A stretch of DNA of 64,000 nucleotides from Volvox africanus (lineage: Eukaryota > Chlorophyta > Chlorophyceae > Chlamydomonadales > Volvocaceae). The stretch covers positions 806,001-870,000 of the forward strand of contig BSDZ01000031.1 of NCBI GenBank assembly GCA_030268105.1, in the 5' to 3' direction. A program made the position numbers and the translations under genes. Of this stretch, positions 25,001 to 40,493 are shown piece by piece (within the stretch, counting starts at the first letter, position 1; every line of letters begins with the position of its first letter). The notes below the pieces were generated by a model that saw only the letters and a program-made list of their open reading frames with translations, was not told the DNA's origin and ran no database searches.

Positions 25001-25717
25001 TCCGTAACCAGGAGGGGGCACCGGCCGCTTCTGGGCAGCAACAGCGGCAGCAGACGGGGCGGGGTTCCCCGCGGCCGATGTGGGTTTCGGAACCAGGAGA
25101 GAGAGCGATGGCCTCACAGGCGATGTGAAACGGGCTGGGATGAGACCCAGCCTGGCCTGTTGGGTTGGAAAGATTATGTACGAGAGGATTCTTAGCGGAT
25201 TCTTCGGGTTTGCTAATTGGGCTACTTGGTTAGGGTTTTGAATATATGGCTGATAAAAGAGGACCTGGGCGGAACGTGAGAAGAAGCGAGTCGCAACTGC
25301 CTACTCATTTCAACTCCTTAGCACCGCCTACCAGAGTCTATCAACCGAAACGTCGGGCCTGGGCCATACATCACCGGTACGCCACGAAATCAGCATTATC
25401 GCGCACAATTCACAATGCAGAATGATGGAAGGCACGAAAACCAGCGCATGTCAATTTCTCTTTCCGCATCTTGATGCGTAAGTCACAGACTGTCAGGGCT
25501 CGCCTCCTTGCAATGTCCATCTCATGAACTGTAGCTCAAGTTATACATATTTTAATATCCTAATTTCGAAACTCACAGCCTGCTGCAGGTAGCGCTCCTG
25601 CAGCTGAGCGCTCCGCGGCGTTTCGGTTGCAAGCCGCTGGACGTGGCGATTTTCCTCCAAAAGTCGTTCATTGGCAGAAAGTATATCATAGAAATCATCA
25701 GTGGTCAGCTGCGGCAT
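22008..25717 (-). CDS. large low-complexity protein with coiled-coil ends, function unknown
   Basis: Not recognised. Exon 1 (25577-25717) opens with MPQLTTDDFYDILSANERLL and a helical stretch ending YLQQA. Exon 2 (24427-25156) follows in phase 0 after a clean AACCCAACAG acceptor; it is Ser/Ala/Gly-rich with a run of Ser-Asp-Ser. Exon 3 starts at 24196 and reads PPPPPSLLPYPDLLF. The last exon (22008-23771) begins DLDFHIPPPFEYKYL, continues as 500 residues rich in Gly, Ala, Pro and Ser, then returns to a helix (SLREHQSAIFRDVQVLMQRL) before TGA. The join from exon 3 to the last exon is not settled: the best donor (AG|GTAGGT at 24012) breaks frame, while a poor one (GTCAGG at 24017) keeps it, so a small exon may be missing. 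Total length is about 940 residues. Structured short ends around a disordered middle suggest a scaffold. Confidence 0.6.
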
Positions 25718-26948
25718 GAACGGTGTGATGTTAAACGATATGTAGGTAGTTGCCAGGCGGATGCGACGAGGTAACCCCAGGCCGTAAAAGGGCAAAGCAA
25801 AAGTTCCCCCGTCAATGTACTTGTGGCATGGCAACGCATGCGTCCTAAATGTTTGCCGAGCCACAATGATTTTTAAATCGATGCCCGGCCCTTGCAAAAA
25901 TTGTCCCTACCATGTTTGGTCCAGGCCTTCAGCAAATTAGTTAAGCCATAATTTTTGAATTAAAATTAAGCTGCTAAGCATCACTGTTGGCAGCCAGAGC
26001 CTTTCCCAGAGTCTCTGGCGGTTACTAAGCCAAGGGCTGATCAACATAAATTCAAAAACAAACATGAAAAGTGCGCGAAATGGAATTTTCAATAACTACC
26101 TGGACCTGCCTAATATTGTGTTCTATATTTCGCCAGCAGGCAACGACTTTTGCCGTACTGGAATAACCTTTCGCCGAGAACGCCAGACCTTCAAATGCAG
26201 TCGATAGACCTCAAAATTCTCAAGCGCCAGGCTACACGAAAAGCCGTGCAAGTAGTTTAAAGGATGCGTGGCTTCAGGCTGCGCACGATTGCATCACTGC
26301 TGAGTCGCAATCGCCCGTGCGGCCAAAGCGATCCTTAGGGCGAAGATCCAACATAACGGATTCGACACGCCAGGAAGATTACAAGCTTCCAATAAGACAT
26401 GCGATCTCGGCATCAGGGGAGCTCCTCCACATCACCTACGAAGCGAACCGCGCTGCTGCCTTTTGGCCCCTTGCACCAATTGCATCTTGCCACGGCGTTC
26501 TCCCCGGCACAAACCGCCGGGCAGTGTCCTAATTCTGCGACCGCCTCTCCAATCCAAGACACCCAAGATGCTCGTTACTGACCCGAGCACAACGGGAGTA
26601 CCCCGAGCTCAGTCGACTACAGCTTCAGCTACTTCTCATAGACGTAGTGATGCACAAGCGGTCCCTAGGGAGCAGCAAGCAGCACGCAAAACTGCGCAGC
26701 ACGCAGGCGCTGGCTCACCTCATCTCACCACACATACCCTGCCCCGTTTCCCCCTTCACGTGCACCTATATCCGTCCTTTCATTCGGCATTACAAGGCGG
26801 AAAAACACAACAGGGCCACTTTGCCCTCATCCCGTACGGCACTCCCGAATCATTCCTGTCGCCTACTGCCTAAAGGCTGTGTTCCCTTCCATTCTGAACC
26901 GATCGCTGCCAGTTCTGCTGTTAAAAAAACAGCATTCAACTCATTCAA
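25718..26948. other. intergenic between the low-complexity gene and RPT3
   Basis: Holds the upstream region of the left gene and the 3' UTR of RPT3. A plus-strand frame at 26463-26873 is open for 136 codons but has no recognisable features. Confidence 0.45.
26790..26794 (-). terminator. TGTAA poly(A) signal of RPT3
   Basis: TGTAA on the minus strand, 155 bases past the RPT3 stop. Confidence 0.55.
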
Positions 26949-31020
<4,072 letters not shown>

Positions 31021-32649
31021 ATTGTGGATCACTTATAAATACGGTGTACCGAACTGCCCAACCCCACGTCGGGGGCCCGGGCCAAATATTATAGGGATCG
31101 GTAGTTCAGATCCCACCAAAAGGACTTTTACCACAAGGACAAATTATAAAGTCAACAGAACATGCAATTACTGTGCAAACATTCATATTAACTTTGTTTT
31201 CCTGAACCAACAGAGGCATTACGAGGGTGTCGCCCGTACGACAGCCCTAATTTACGATTGCTCCCCCCCAGAAAAGGCGCAAAGGAAAGACAATACACCA
31301 TAGTTTCCGGGTCAGTGTTATCATAAGCCAGTGTGCATCCACCGCATTTGGTACTGGTTGATATGCCGCCAGTCGCCACAGGCGCTTGCGGGTGTCACAC
31401 GCGCTATCTGTGCGATCCCTCTGTGCGATGCCGTGTTCCCCTCCTCCAGCACTAGCTGGCTTCCGGCGGGACCTGGACCAACCTAGGCTTGCAACACATT
31501 AAGGCACAACTAAACAGACCACATGCGTGCCCCTGAAATGAGACACAGAAGCGCACAGAATGCCTCAGGAAGGCTCAAAACTGATTGACTGACGCCAAAC
31601 CCGCGGCGTATATCGGTACAGACCTTACAGGCTGTATCGAGAGATTAACAATCTGCTTACGTTTTTAACGAGTAGGACAAAATGTTGAGGATACGGGATC
31701 CATCATGTTAATAGATTCCTACACTTGATCTATATGCCATAAAAAACGGGAACCTTACGATGAAAAGTTTTTTCATGCATGACCTTCTGAAGCCCCTAGG
31801 GTCTGCTCCCCTTTCAGGAAGAGCCTGACGAACTACTGCTGTCAACCCACGCCCAGATTTGGAGGCCCAGTTTGACGCTCGCGAAGGGATCAGCGAACAT
31901 GTGCAAGGACTGGATTGAGCCCTGAACAGGCTCTGACCGCTTGTGAAGTAGTTGTTAACCCTACGTGCACCCACGTAGTGAGATCCCTCGCATCTGCTAA
32001 GCTTGCACTTTTATGGCTAGATGCCTGTTGCGGCCGAGTTTATGATGTAACACTAAACTTGCCTATGGAAAACCACCGTTGGTGTGTTGCACTGCTGCTG
32101 ACTAAGTTATTATGGCTCTGAGCTGCTAATCTCTTTAAGCGGAGTGGGCCATCCCCAGTCGGAGTAACTGCGTGTCGGAGGGGTCTGTCAAGTACGGAAT
32201 GTTGGATATCATTGTAAGGGATAAATTTCAATTGCTTGGGTTTAATACTCATCTGGTTAAACTCCCCAAAATTGCTCTTTTATGGAGCGCTACTCTTCGC
32301 AGGCGGTTACTTAAAATGTACTTCTTCCAAATTCACCAGCACCATCCACGAACGCATTGGACGCTCATAGTCACAGTCGCTCTCCCTCATACCGACAGCA
32401 GACTCTTCAGATGCTCACTCATGACTCCCACACCACAGTCCAGTCCGTTACCCCCCACTCACTCTCTCATAACCCGACCGTGCGCCATTCGCGCGTGACA
32501 CAGACCACGGCTTCGGCAGCGCTTTTCAATGTCCTCCTCCATTGGCTCCTTAGGCGCAAATCATATATTCAATCAAGAAGCGCAATCGTCATCAAAGAAT
32601 TGGACATTCTGACCCGCAGTGGCTTGCAAGCAAGTAGGCGAGTGGCTGT
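31021..32649. other. intergenic between RPT3 start and V-ATPase subunit a stop
   Basis: RPT3 upstream region on the left, subunit a 3' UTR on the right. Short unconvincing frames only. Confidence 0.5.
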
Positions 32650-35600
32650 TCAGTTGGTCCCGCTCTCCTCCAACTGCTTCACCGTCTGGAAGCTAAAGGG
32701 AGTGAACTTGTAACCATCACCCTTGTAGAACTTGCCCTGGTACTCGACCCAGTGAAGGCGCAGCGCGTGCAGGAAAGCAGAAAGCGACTCCATAACCATC
32801 AGCACGCCCAAGGTGGCGCATGCGAAGACAAAGAATCCGACGATCATAGCACCCACGTTGTTCATAGAAATCGTCAGCATGAGGACACGGTCGTAGAACA
32901 CGCCCGAGAGCTGACTGTGGGCCAAGGACAGTGCCCACAGGCGCAGATACGACGCAGTGTTCGATACTGCGCCAAGCACGAACTCGATTGTGTGGATCAT
33001 CTGCGAGGCACAGGGACAGCGCACCCGCAGACGTGGCGTTAAGAGTTTAGCCTTCACACAGGAGATATGGCTATCGCATATTGCAACCCCAACATTGCTA
33101 GACAGCAACAGAGGCCGAGTCATATGAATTTAGACTTCGATTTTAATTCTTGATTCAATGACTTCTGTGCACCCGTTAGTTGGGAACTAACGCAGGGAAT
33201 CTCATGGACTGACTTGGCTGACAGATCAGCCAACCGGTCATTCTTAAGGCCGGAATGCCGCGGCACTTAGAAGGACACCTTAGGAAGGAGACATCAACAA
33301 GAGCAAGACACAGTTCGACCGCTCCATTGAGGGAAGGGGTTTAGGTTTCCCCCACAGTACTCGGCACCCCACCTGGTGAACCATGACTTCGCCGAACTGG
33401 AACTCTCCGTGACCGTGATCCCCGTGGCCTCCGCCGTGGTCGCCGCCGTGGCCTTCAGAGCCGCTGTGCCCGTGGCCACCACCGTGCGGCCTGTGACGGC
33501 TCTCATCATCCGCTAACGCACCGTAGTTCTGAATCATCTCAATGGAGTGTCCCTGTCAGACAGATCAGTAGAAAGCGAAGTCAAGCTCAAACCAAACCCA
33601 AATCGAAAAAGATGCTTAGCTAGATATGGTGGCCAGAAGGACGGCAGAGGAGTCGACCTTGGGTTTAGGGTTTTAGGGTTCTCAGGGTTTACAAACCAAA
33701 GGAAAGCGTACCTTAGCGGCGAGCATTGCCTCGTGCCGCTTTTTGAGGACGAGTGGCTTCGGTAGAAGCATCCATGGCACGGCGAAGAAAGCAATCAGAA
33801 GCAAGAAGAGCTGCAGACCACCCTGACCACCGATGAGCTCGTCTTGCTTCTTCTCGGGCCCCGAACCTGCACAGCGGGGGATTGTGCAAGCGTTCCACTC
33901 CGTAGATGCAGAAATGGGAATATGACTGAAAAAGGGGAGTAGCTGCTCAACAGGTACTGCAGGTATACAGAGATATTGAGAAGGGTACTGATAGGGTACA
34001 CGCCTGCGAGAGGGTCGGAAGTTAAGTACTTTCTAAATGGCTTAAAAGAGTACATGGCATTTACAGAGGGGTGACTAAGAGCGATTTGGGTTTTAATTTA
34101 TTTCTGTTGCTCTGCCAAAATCTCTTTACGGATGGCTTCGGTAATAACGGAGGAAGCTACCTAGCCACCAACGGACGCCACCAACTCACCGGGCGAAAGG
34201 AACATGTAGATCATGACGTGGTACAGGTCTGTGAGCTTGCCCGAGCACCACTTGACGACAATCAAGATACAGAGATAGCCGAAAATGCTGTTAAGGAAAA
34301 TTATCTGCGGAATGAACTCGCAAAAGATGGACAGATTATCCCTGCAGAGAGAATTTGGAGTCGGGGAAGGGGTCCTTAAGCCTTTGTCATGATGCAAGGC
34401 GCTGGAATAGGACACATACCTGAAGTACATGTTGTTGAAGAGCGAGTTCAAGATGCCGAAGTCCATATGGGTGACGCCAAGCAGAATAGACATTTTCATC
34501 TTGATGGAGTTGAAATACGGCAGCTGCAAATTTTATGTAAGAAACGGGAGACAGAGTTTGTTGAGTCAAAGCATGAGCTGCGCGTGTGCACAGGGATACA
34601 AGCATCTAGTTAAAACCCTCTTCGCGCGCCTCACACACACCACCGCGCACAACAAACATGGGCGCACCTCGGTTTTACGTCCGTGCCAAACAGCATCCAT
34701 TCCGAACACGACGGGCGCACTATCCGGCGGCATCATGAGAACGCCTCTGCAAGACAGGAGAACAAAACTGGAGATTTTAATGTCGTGAGGGCAAAAGGAC
34801 ACCCTATGTGTCCATTTTGGAGCAGAGATGATCACCTACCCGTACTTGACCCGGCAGTCGCGCGGATCGATCTGGTTAGTGATCGTCACACCGTCGTCGT
34901 TAAGGATCTCTGAGTGATCGGAATGGTAGCATTTAAAGCGCGAGCGACCGAAGATGACAGTTGGCATCGAGAAGAATTCGTTGTAGATCAGGCCGACGTA
35001 GAAGGCGAAGATGCCCATCAAGAGGATGACGTAACGACCACCGAACAAGAGGCTCAACATGTCTCCCAAGTCCTGTAAGCGGCAGGATATACGGTTGTTA
35101 AGGAATCGGAATATCCAGTCCACCATAATTTGAGCAGGAGAGACGGAGCCAGTGCAATGGGAGGGTAACCGCATCTACATGAGTCAATCGTGACAGCAAA
35201 ACATCATGCCGTGACAAAGTTTCGAAAACTCCCCGTCAGCTTCAGCGAACAGGAATCAAAAGTTCGCGCCCAACGTGCACGATATCAGAAGAGCTTTTGC
35301 GAGTAGGCGCACCTCCCCTTCACCCCCATCTCAAGCCCAGTTACAGCATCGTATATGTCATTGTTGACAGCAGAACAAAGAAATTCCCGCCTTCCCATCA
35401 TCAACACTACCGCCGACCAAAAGGCAATACTAGACAATGATCGGGTGCCCGTCATGCGCTAAGAACCGGTTCGGGGACCTTTCCTGTTTGAGGAACTGCT
35501 TCTCCTTGTAAACGAGGAAGGCCGCGAACGCAATCATGAGGATGGCGTGCCCGAAGTCACCGAACATAACAGCAAACAAGAACGGGAACGTCATCAGCGT

Positions 35601-38193
35601 CAGGACCGCAGGGTTGACCTCCCGGTAGCGAGCAACACCGTACGAGTCAACGATGTTCTGGAAAGCCGTCGTGAACTTGTTGGTGCGGAAGTAAGTTGGC
35701 GGCATCTCGTGTGTGACCACCGGTTGCATAATCACGTGGAGCTGCGGAACGGCAGTGAACATATTGTGGTTATCGGCCAAAAGGCATGATCCCTAGCAAT
35801 ACACCGGTACTCCGAATGGAAAGAAGATCACCAATACCCTAAGACTTCATCTTGGCATTTTGCCTGGTGCGCGGCTCGTTCCTTCTTTGCTTCCCCCCAT
35901 ACGAACAGGGATATTCGATAACTACTTCCAAACCGAATACCGTCCGTAATACTAGGTTTGTGGTGGAAACAGCATGCGGACCTGGCCGGTTGTTGATCGG
36001 TTTGCAAAGCCTATACCCTGCGCCTCACCTGTGTGCTGCTGTTCTCCGCGCTCTCCTTGAGTGCACGCTGCACCTCCGGCTTAGTCGCGGACGGCACCCA
36101 CGCCTCCGCCACCAACACCTTGGACGTCACATCGACGTTCATCTTGTTCAGGGTGTGGTAAACGGCCTTCTCGCGCCGCACCTAGAGGTGGTACATGTTA
36201 GGCATGCGGGATGAGGACCAGGGTCTCGAAGCACAACACGACAGCAGGACTCTACCCAAAACGGCCCGTAGAACTACATCATGATCATCGCAAACGTGAG
36301 AGCAGTAGCCGCCCGTGGAGCGTGCAATCGAAGTGTTCATTGTTTTGTAGAAGGGTGTAGAGTCAGCATGATTTGTGGTATTGTGTGTACGTATGTGTGC
36401 CCATGCAAGTGGCATGCACGCCATGATCTTCCAGGACGCGACGTGGCAAGGTAAGCTCTTTCGCGGCACACAGTCCCAAGTTTCTGGCATCATCTCCCCA
36501 CCACATACACGCACACGGGCTTTCCCCTCCTCCTACGCTCTAGCCCTACCAGCGTCGCCCATTCGTCCAAGTTCGCAGCAATAGTCTGCAGCAGGGACTT
36601 CCGGTGCCGCTCGCCAGCGTCAATGGTGGTCTGCAGCTCCCGAATACGCGCCGTGACCTCGCTATCCATCTGCCGCTGCCGCGCTTGGTCGTCCGGGAAC
36701 GGGTAGCGATTGGCACCGAACGCCTCGCAGATCTACAAAGAACAGATATGAACGGGGATGCACAGGCTGTGTGTGTGTGCACGCGTGCGCGAAGAAGATG
36801 GTTCAAACATCTGGCATTTTTCGACGTGGCAACCACAACCGATAGACGTCATCAACGGGCAACCCTTGATAGGGGTGTACCGTGTGACTGTGAAGGCCAA
36901 TCTATATCACTGAGCCCAAACAGCAGTTCGCGCTCGATCCCCTGTAAACCAAATGACGCATCACTCGAGCTCCGCACCTTCATGATCTTGACCTTGGATC
37001 GATCACCCGCGAAGAAGATGACGAACACGTGCTTGCTGGCAGTCTCATTGGTAATTGGGTCTTTCACCGCCCCGACCGAGCCCTGACGCAAGAACATGTT
37101 GCCGCGAGTCGCCCGAAACAACAGCCGCTCGAAGCCATTGATCCGCTCTGCCGGGATGGTACCCGCCACAAAACCAATCCGCGCAACTTTCTCTTGCACC
37201 TGTTTGGAGTAAACCGACTTAGCATCAGAAAACAAGCCATGGGGTGATGATACCCGCCGCTCTCTGTGGGAGGAGGTAACAACCTTCGCGCAACGTCATA
37301 AAACCAGCTAGCGAAGCCCAGATCACCCGAATTGAGGCATCTTGCAATAGCCCTCACTCTACCCCAGATAACCGCGACCCGTGAGATGCTTACCCCCATC
37401 TCCAGCAATGGCGCATCTGGGTTCTCCTGTACGCCCGAGTAGTCGCGGTCGAACGCCTCCACCCGTACAGTTGCCTTTGCCTTATCAAAGAATTTGCCAG
37501 CGTGTTCCAGGACGACCTGTAAATATAGCAAGGTTATGATACCATGATTACAAGCCTTTTGGGGCAACTTAGAGGAAGCTCAGTTTTTGTGTCCTGCAGG
37601 AGACTATCTGCACCTGCAACTCGACAAGCTCGTTATATGTCCGGTCAAGGCGCTCCGTATTTTCGTTCATGTTGATGAGCTCCTTCTCCAGTTCCTCCAG
37701 CTTGCTCTCCAGATCGTCAAGTTCATGTTTGTCAGTCGGCGCACCGCGTACAGCAGGCGTCAACCCCGCCTTCTCCACTTGCTCCTGGAAGAATCGTAGC
37801 CTACGTGCCATCTCATCGCAACGTTTCACCTGCAAGATGCAAGCAATGGACTCAGCCGTCGCCCAAAGAGACTCACGTACAATCCATCACTTTTGATGGC
37901 CCGCAGGGACTTGAAGACACGAAAGTAACCCCATAAAAGAAATGCATTGAAAAGATAAACCCTGTTTATTTATTCAACGGAAATATTCAAACGTCATATA
38001 CCTGGTTAGCGTAGGTTCGCTGGAAGGCGCTTTTCTCCGCGTTGAGGTCCTGGAACTGGAGCAGGCCAACCTCCCCCAAGGCTGCGACAGTATCATGAGC
38101 GCTTTCGCTAGGTATGAGGAGCCGAACTAGCTCCATCTCCTCACTGCGCCATAAGTCTATGTTCTGGAAGCCAAAGTCCAAAAGTTTATTCAT
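32650..38193 (-). CDS. VHA-a: V-type H+-ATPase 116-kDa subunit a
   Basis: Membrane stator of the vacuolar proton pump; its C-terminal helices form the proton half-channels against the c-ring. Fourteen exons: 38002-38193, 37614-37829, 37394-37516, 36978-37199, 36550-36732, 36029-36181, 35484-35741, 34840-35072, 34668-34746, 34420-34523, 34190-34341, 33712-33866, 33373-33552, 32650-33000 (866 residues). The start [20 protein letters not shown] fits family starts. The cytosolic half has coiled coils (exon 2) and [20 protein letters not shown]. The membrane half has [59 protein letters not shown] and [20 protein letters not shown]. The arginines equivalent to yeast Vph1 R735 (YLRLW) and R799 (HALRLHWVE) are present. 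Two oddities: exon 7 joins exon 8 only through a GA-AG intron, and exon 13 holds a long His/Gly-rich insert. Confidence 0.96.
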
Positions 38194-39938
38194 CGTTGAT
38201 TTGCCCCTCAAGGGCTACAAGACGCAAATTGTATCCCCAATTAGTTGCGGCAAGCGGATATATTGGTCAATATGAAGAATGACTTAAAGATTGCCAGAAT
38301 GGCGCTCCGTGACACTATAATTGAACTGGCGCCCTATGACCACATCTACCTGCAGCCATTCGGCCAATTCAAGGTTGCAGATATCCTGGATGTCAGGAGA
38401 AGGTCGCGAAGCTATCGGGGAGTATTGTACGGCAATCGTACATCATAGTTAAAATTTGCCGGCCTCGCCCAATCGCGCCCCTCATGAACATAAGGCCCAG
38501 CTTGCAGCAACCAACTATAGCTCAAACTTCCAGGAAACGTGTTGTGCTCAGCTAGCCTGAGTCCTCTATCCATGGATCCAACGCCCTGAGTCTACGATTG
38601 CCATATAACTTCTTAGTGTGCGCGAAGTGCATTCCTTTGCTTGTACAGGTACTTATAGTCCGTAACCAACAGGGCGCTTATTATAACATAAGGAATTTTT
38701 CATAATTTCATTAGTCTTGGGATACCCCTTGTTAAATCCGTTATGAATTTCGCCGTAGGCAGCGTTAAACCCGTTTTCGGTTGCTGGGCGACTCGTGCAG
38801 GCATAAAGAAGACAGTGCATACATCCCCAAATCATTTTAGCGAACGGATGGTAAAAGGTATTGTAGCTGCGTAAAGGCGCATTTTTCAAGCCAAGCGTTG
38901 CTGTCTCTCACACCTCCCTGGCTAACCCCCGGCCTAAGGATCCCATCCCCATCACCACTCCACTCTTGCCGACCATTTACATTTCCTTATGTACACGCTC
39001 TGCAATTCTCACACGTTCAAGTTGTTCGCGTCACTATCAGGTGCATTTCTGCCATAGCAGGTCTGGGTGCGGGAGGGTGCGGGTGCAGCTACCACCGCTG
39101 GCAGTTTCATCACCTTCCAGTGCCGGCGAGATTTGGCGCAACCAGATTCCAAATCCGTAAAAATCAAAACAGCAGAAGAAAGGCCCCAAACGGCGCGCGC
39201 CACGCAACTTGGTCCCGACCACATGAGTGCTGTCTAGCTGAGCAGAGTGCATTACACATTGTGTACGGCAAGTGGTAAACGACAGTCCTCCATAGCCACG
39301 GGACATAATGATGTGTGTATAAAAAGGTGGAAAGTGGCAGGCAGTGCATAAGTCATACACCACAACAGCCCAAGACAAGTACATCCCACAACCACCACTC
39401 TTCTAGGGCCGCCGGTCAAATTCTCCAGCCGATTCCTCCGCCCCAAAGGGATGGAACCACCATAAATGGATACAATCAGCGCTCCGAAACCACTTTTGTT
39501 ACCTCACCGACGTTCACTAGTCCGAAAATATGCGACTTACTCGCCCTCCGTTAGGTTCCCCTTGCAAAGCTCTTTAACGCCTAACGAGCCCCAACGAACC
39601 CAAAACCCACCTGTAGCACACGCTTGCCGTACTCGCAGCCCCCAGAACTGGGGCAGCACAAGAACACTATCTCACACTACCTCTTACATGTACGGCAGTC
39701 GGCCGCGCACCCATTCCCTCCTCCTCCCCTCGTTACGGGTACGGGGGAGGACCCAGCAACCCTTTACCGGCTTCCAAAACTGAATCCCCATGATGACACC
39801 CCTCTGCTAGTACCTATGAATAAATCCTAAAAATGCACCTAGATAAGAAAATGGTATTTAATATTATTGTTATTAGCTCTTCCAAGTTGCTATGTTATAT
39901 GACCTTGCCAAAGGAGGGGAACATGCGTCGTGATGTCA
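38194..39938. other. intergenic between V-ATPase subunit a start and XPO4 stop
   Basis: Both flanking genes run leftward, so this holds the XPO4 3' UTR and the subunit a promoter. A plus-strand frame at 38245-38448 looks mildly protein-like but has no supporting context. Confidence 0.5.
39684..39688 (-). terminator. TGTAA poly(A) signal of XPO4
   Basis: Exact signal on the minus strand, 251 bases past the XPO4 stop. Confidence 0.55.
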
Positions 39939-40456
39939 TCAACGCACACGCAGCAGACCACGCAGCTCCGAAACCACGCCGCACAGCCGCTCCCGGAAAG
40001 CCCTCCGGCTGAGGCGGCTCAGGTCAAAAGTACGGGGGTCCAAACCCAAACAGGCCGCTGCGGCGGCGGCTACGCCAGGAGCCGTAGCGCCCGTAGCAGC
40101 AGTAGCAGTCCCTAGGGTCTCAGTGGGAGCCAGGAGCTTGGCGAGGGCCGCGCCCACTTGGTTTGCGACCCGTGGGGTAGAGGACTGTACGACGTGGATT
40201 TAAGAGGAGGGGAAGTGTGGCATCATGTGGAACGGAGCGGTGTGTGTGTGTGTGCAGGAGTGGGGCTGGTTGGGGGTGCTGTGAGGAGGGCCGAGGGGGG
40301 GGGGCAGGGCAGCATACTGAACAAGATGAAGGGCTGAAATGTTGAAGGAGTGATGGAGCTGTGTAGATGGTTTTAGTTGTCAGGTGATGGTGCTACAACG
40401 TACACCGCATAGAGTGCTGGAGGAGGGGTGGGGTAGCGGAGGGTGGGGAGAGCTAG

Positions 40457-40493
<37 letters not shown>

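Noticed and set aside
33661..33680. Telomere-like TTTAGGG/TTTTAGGG pair
   Set aside because: Only two units inside a V-ATPase intron; too short to call an interstitial telomere.
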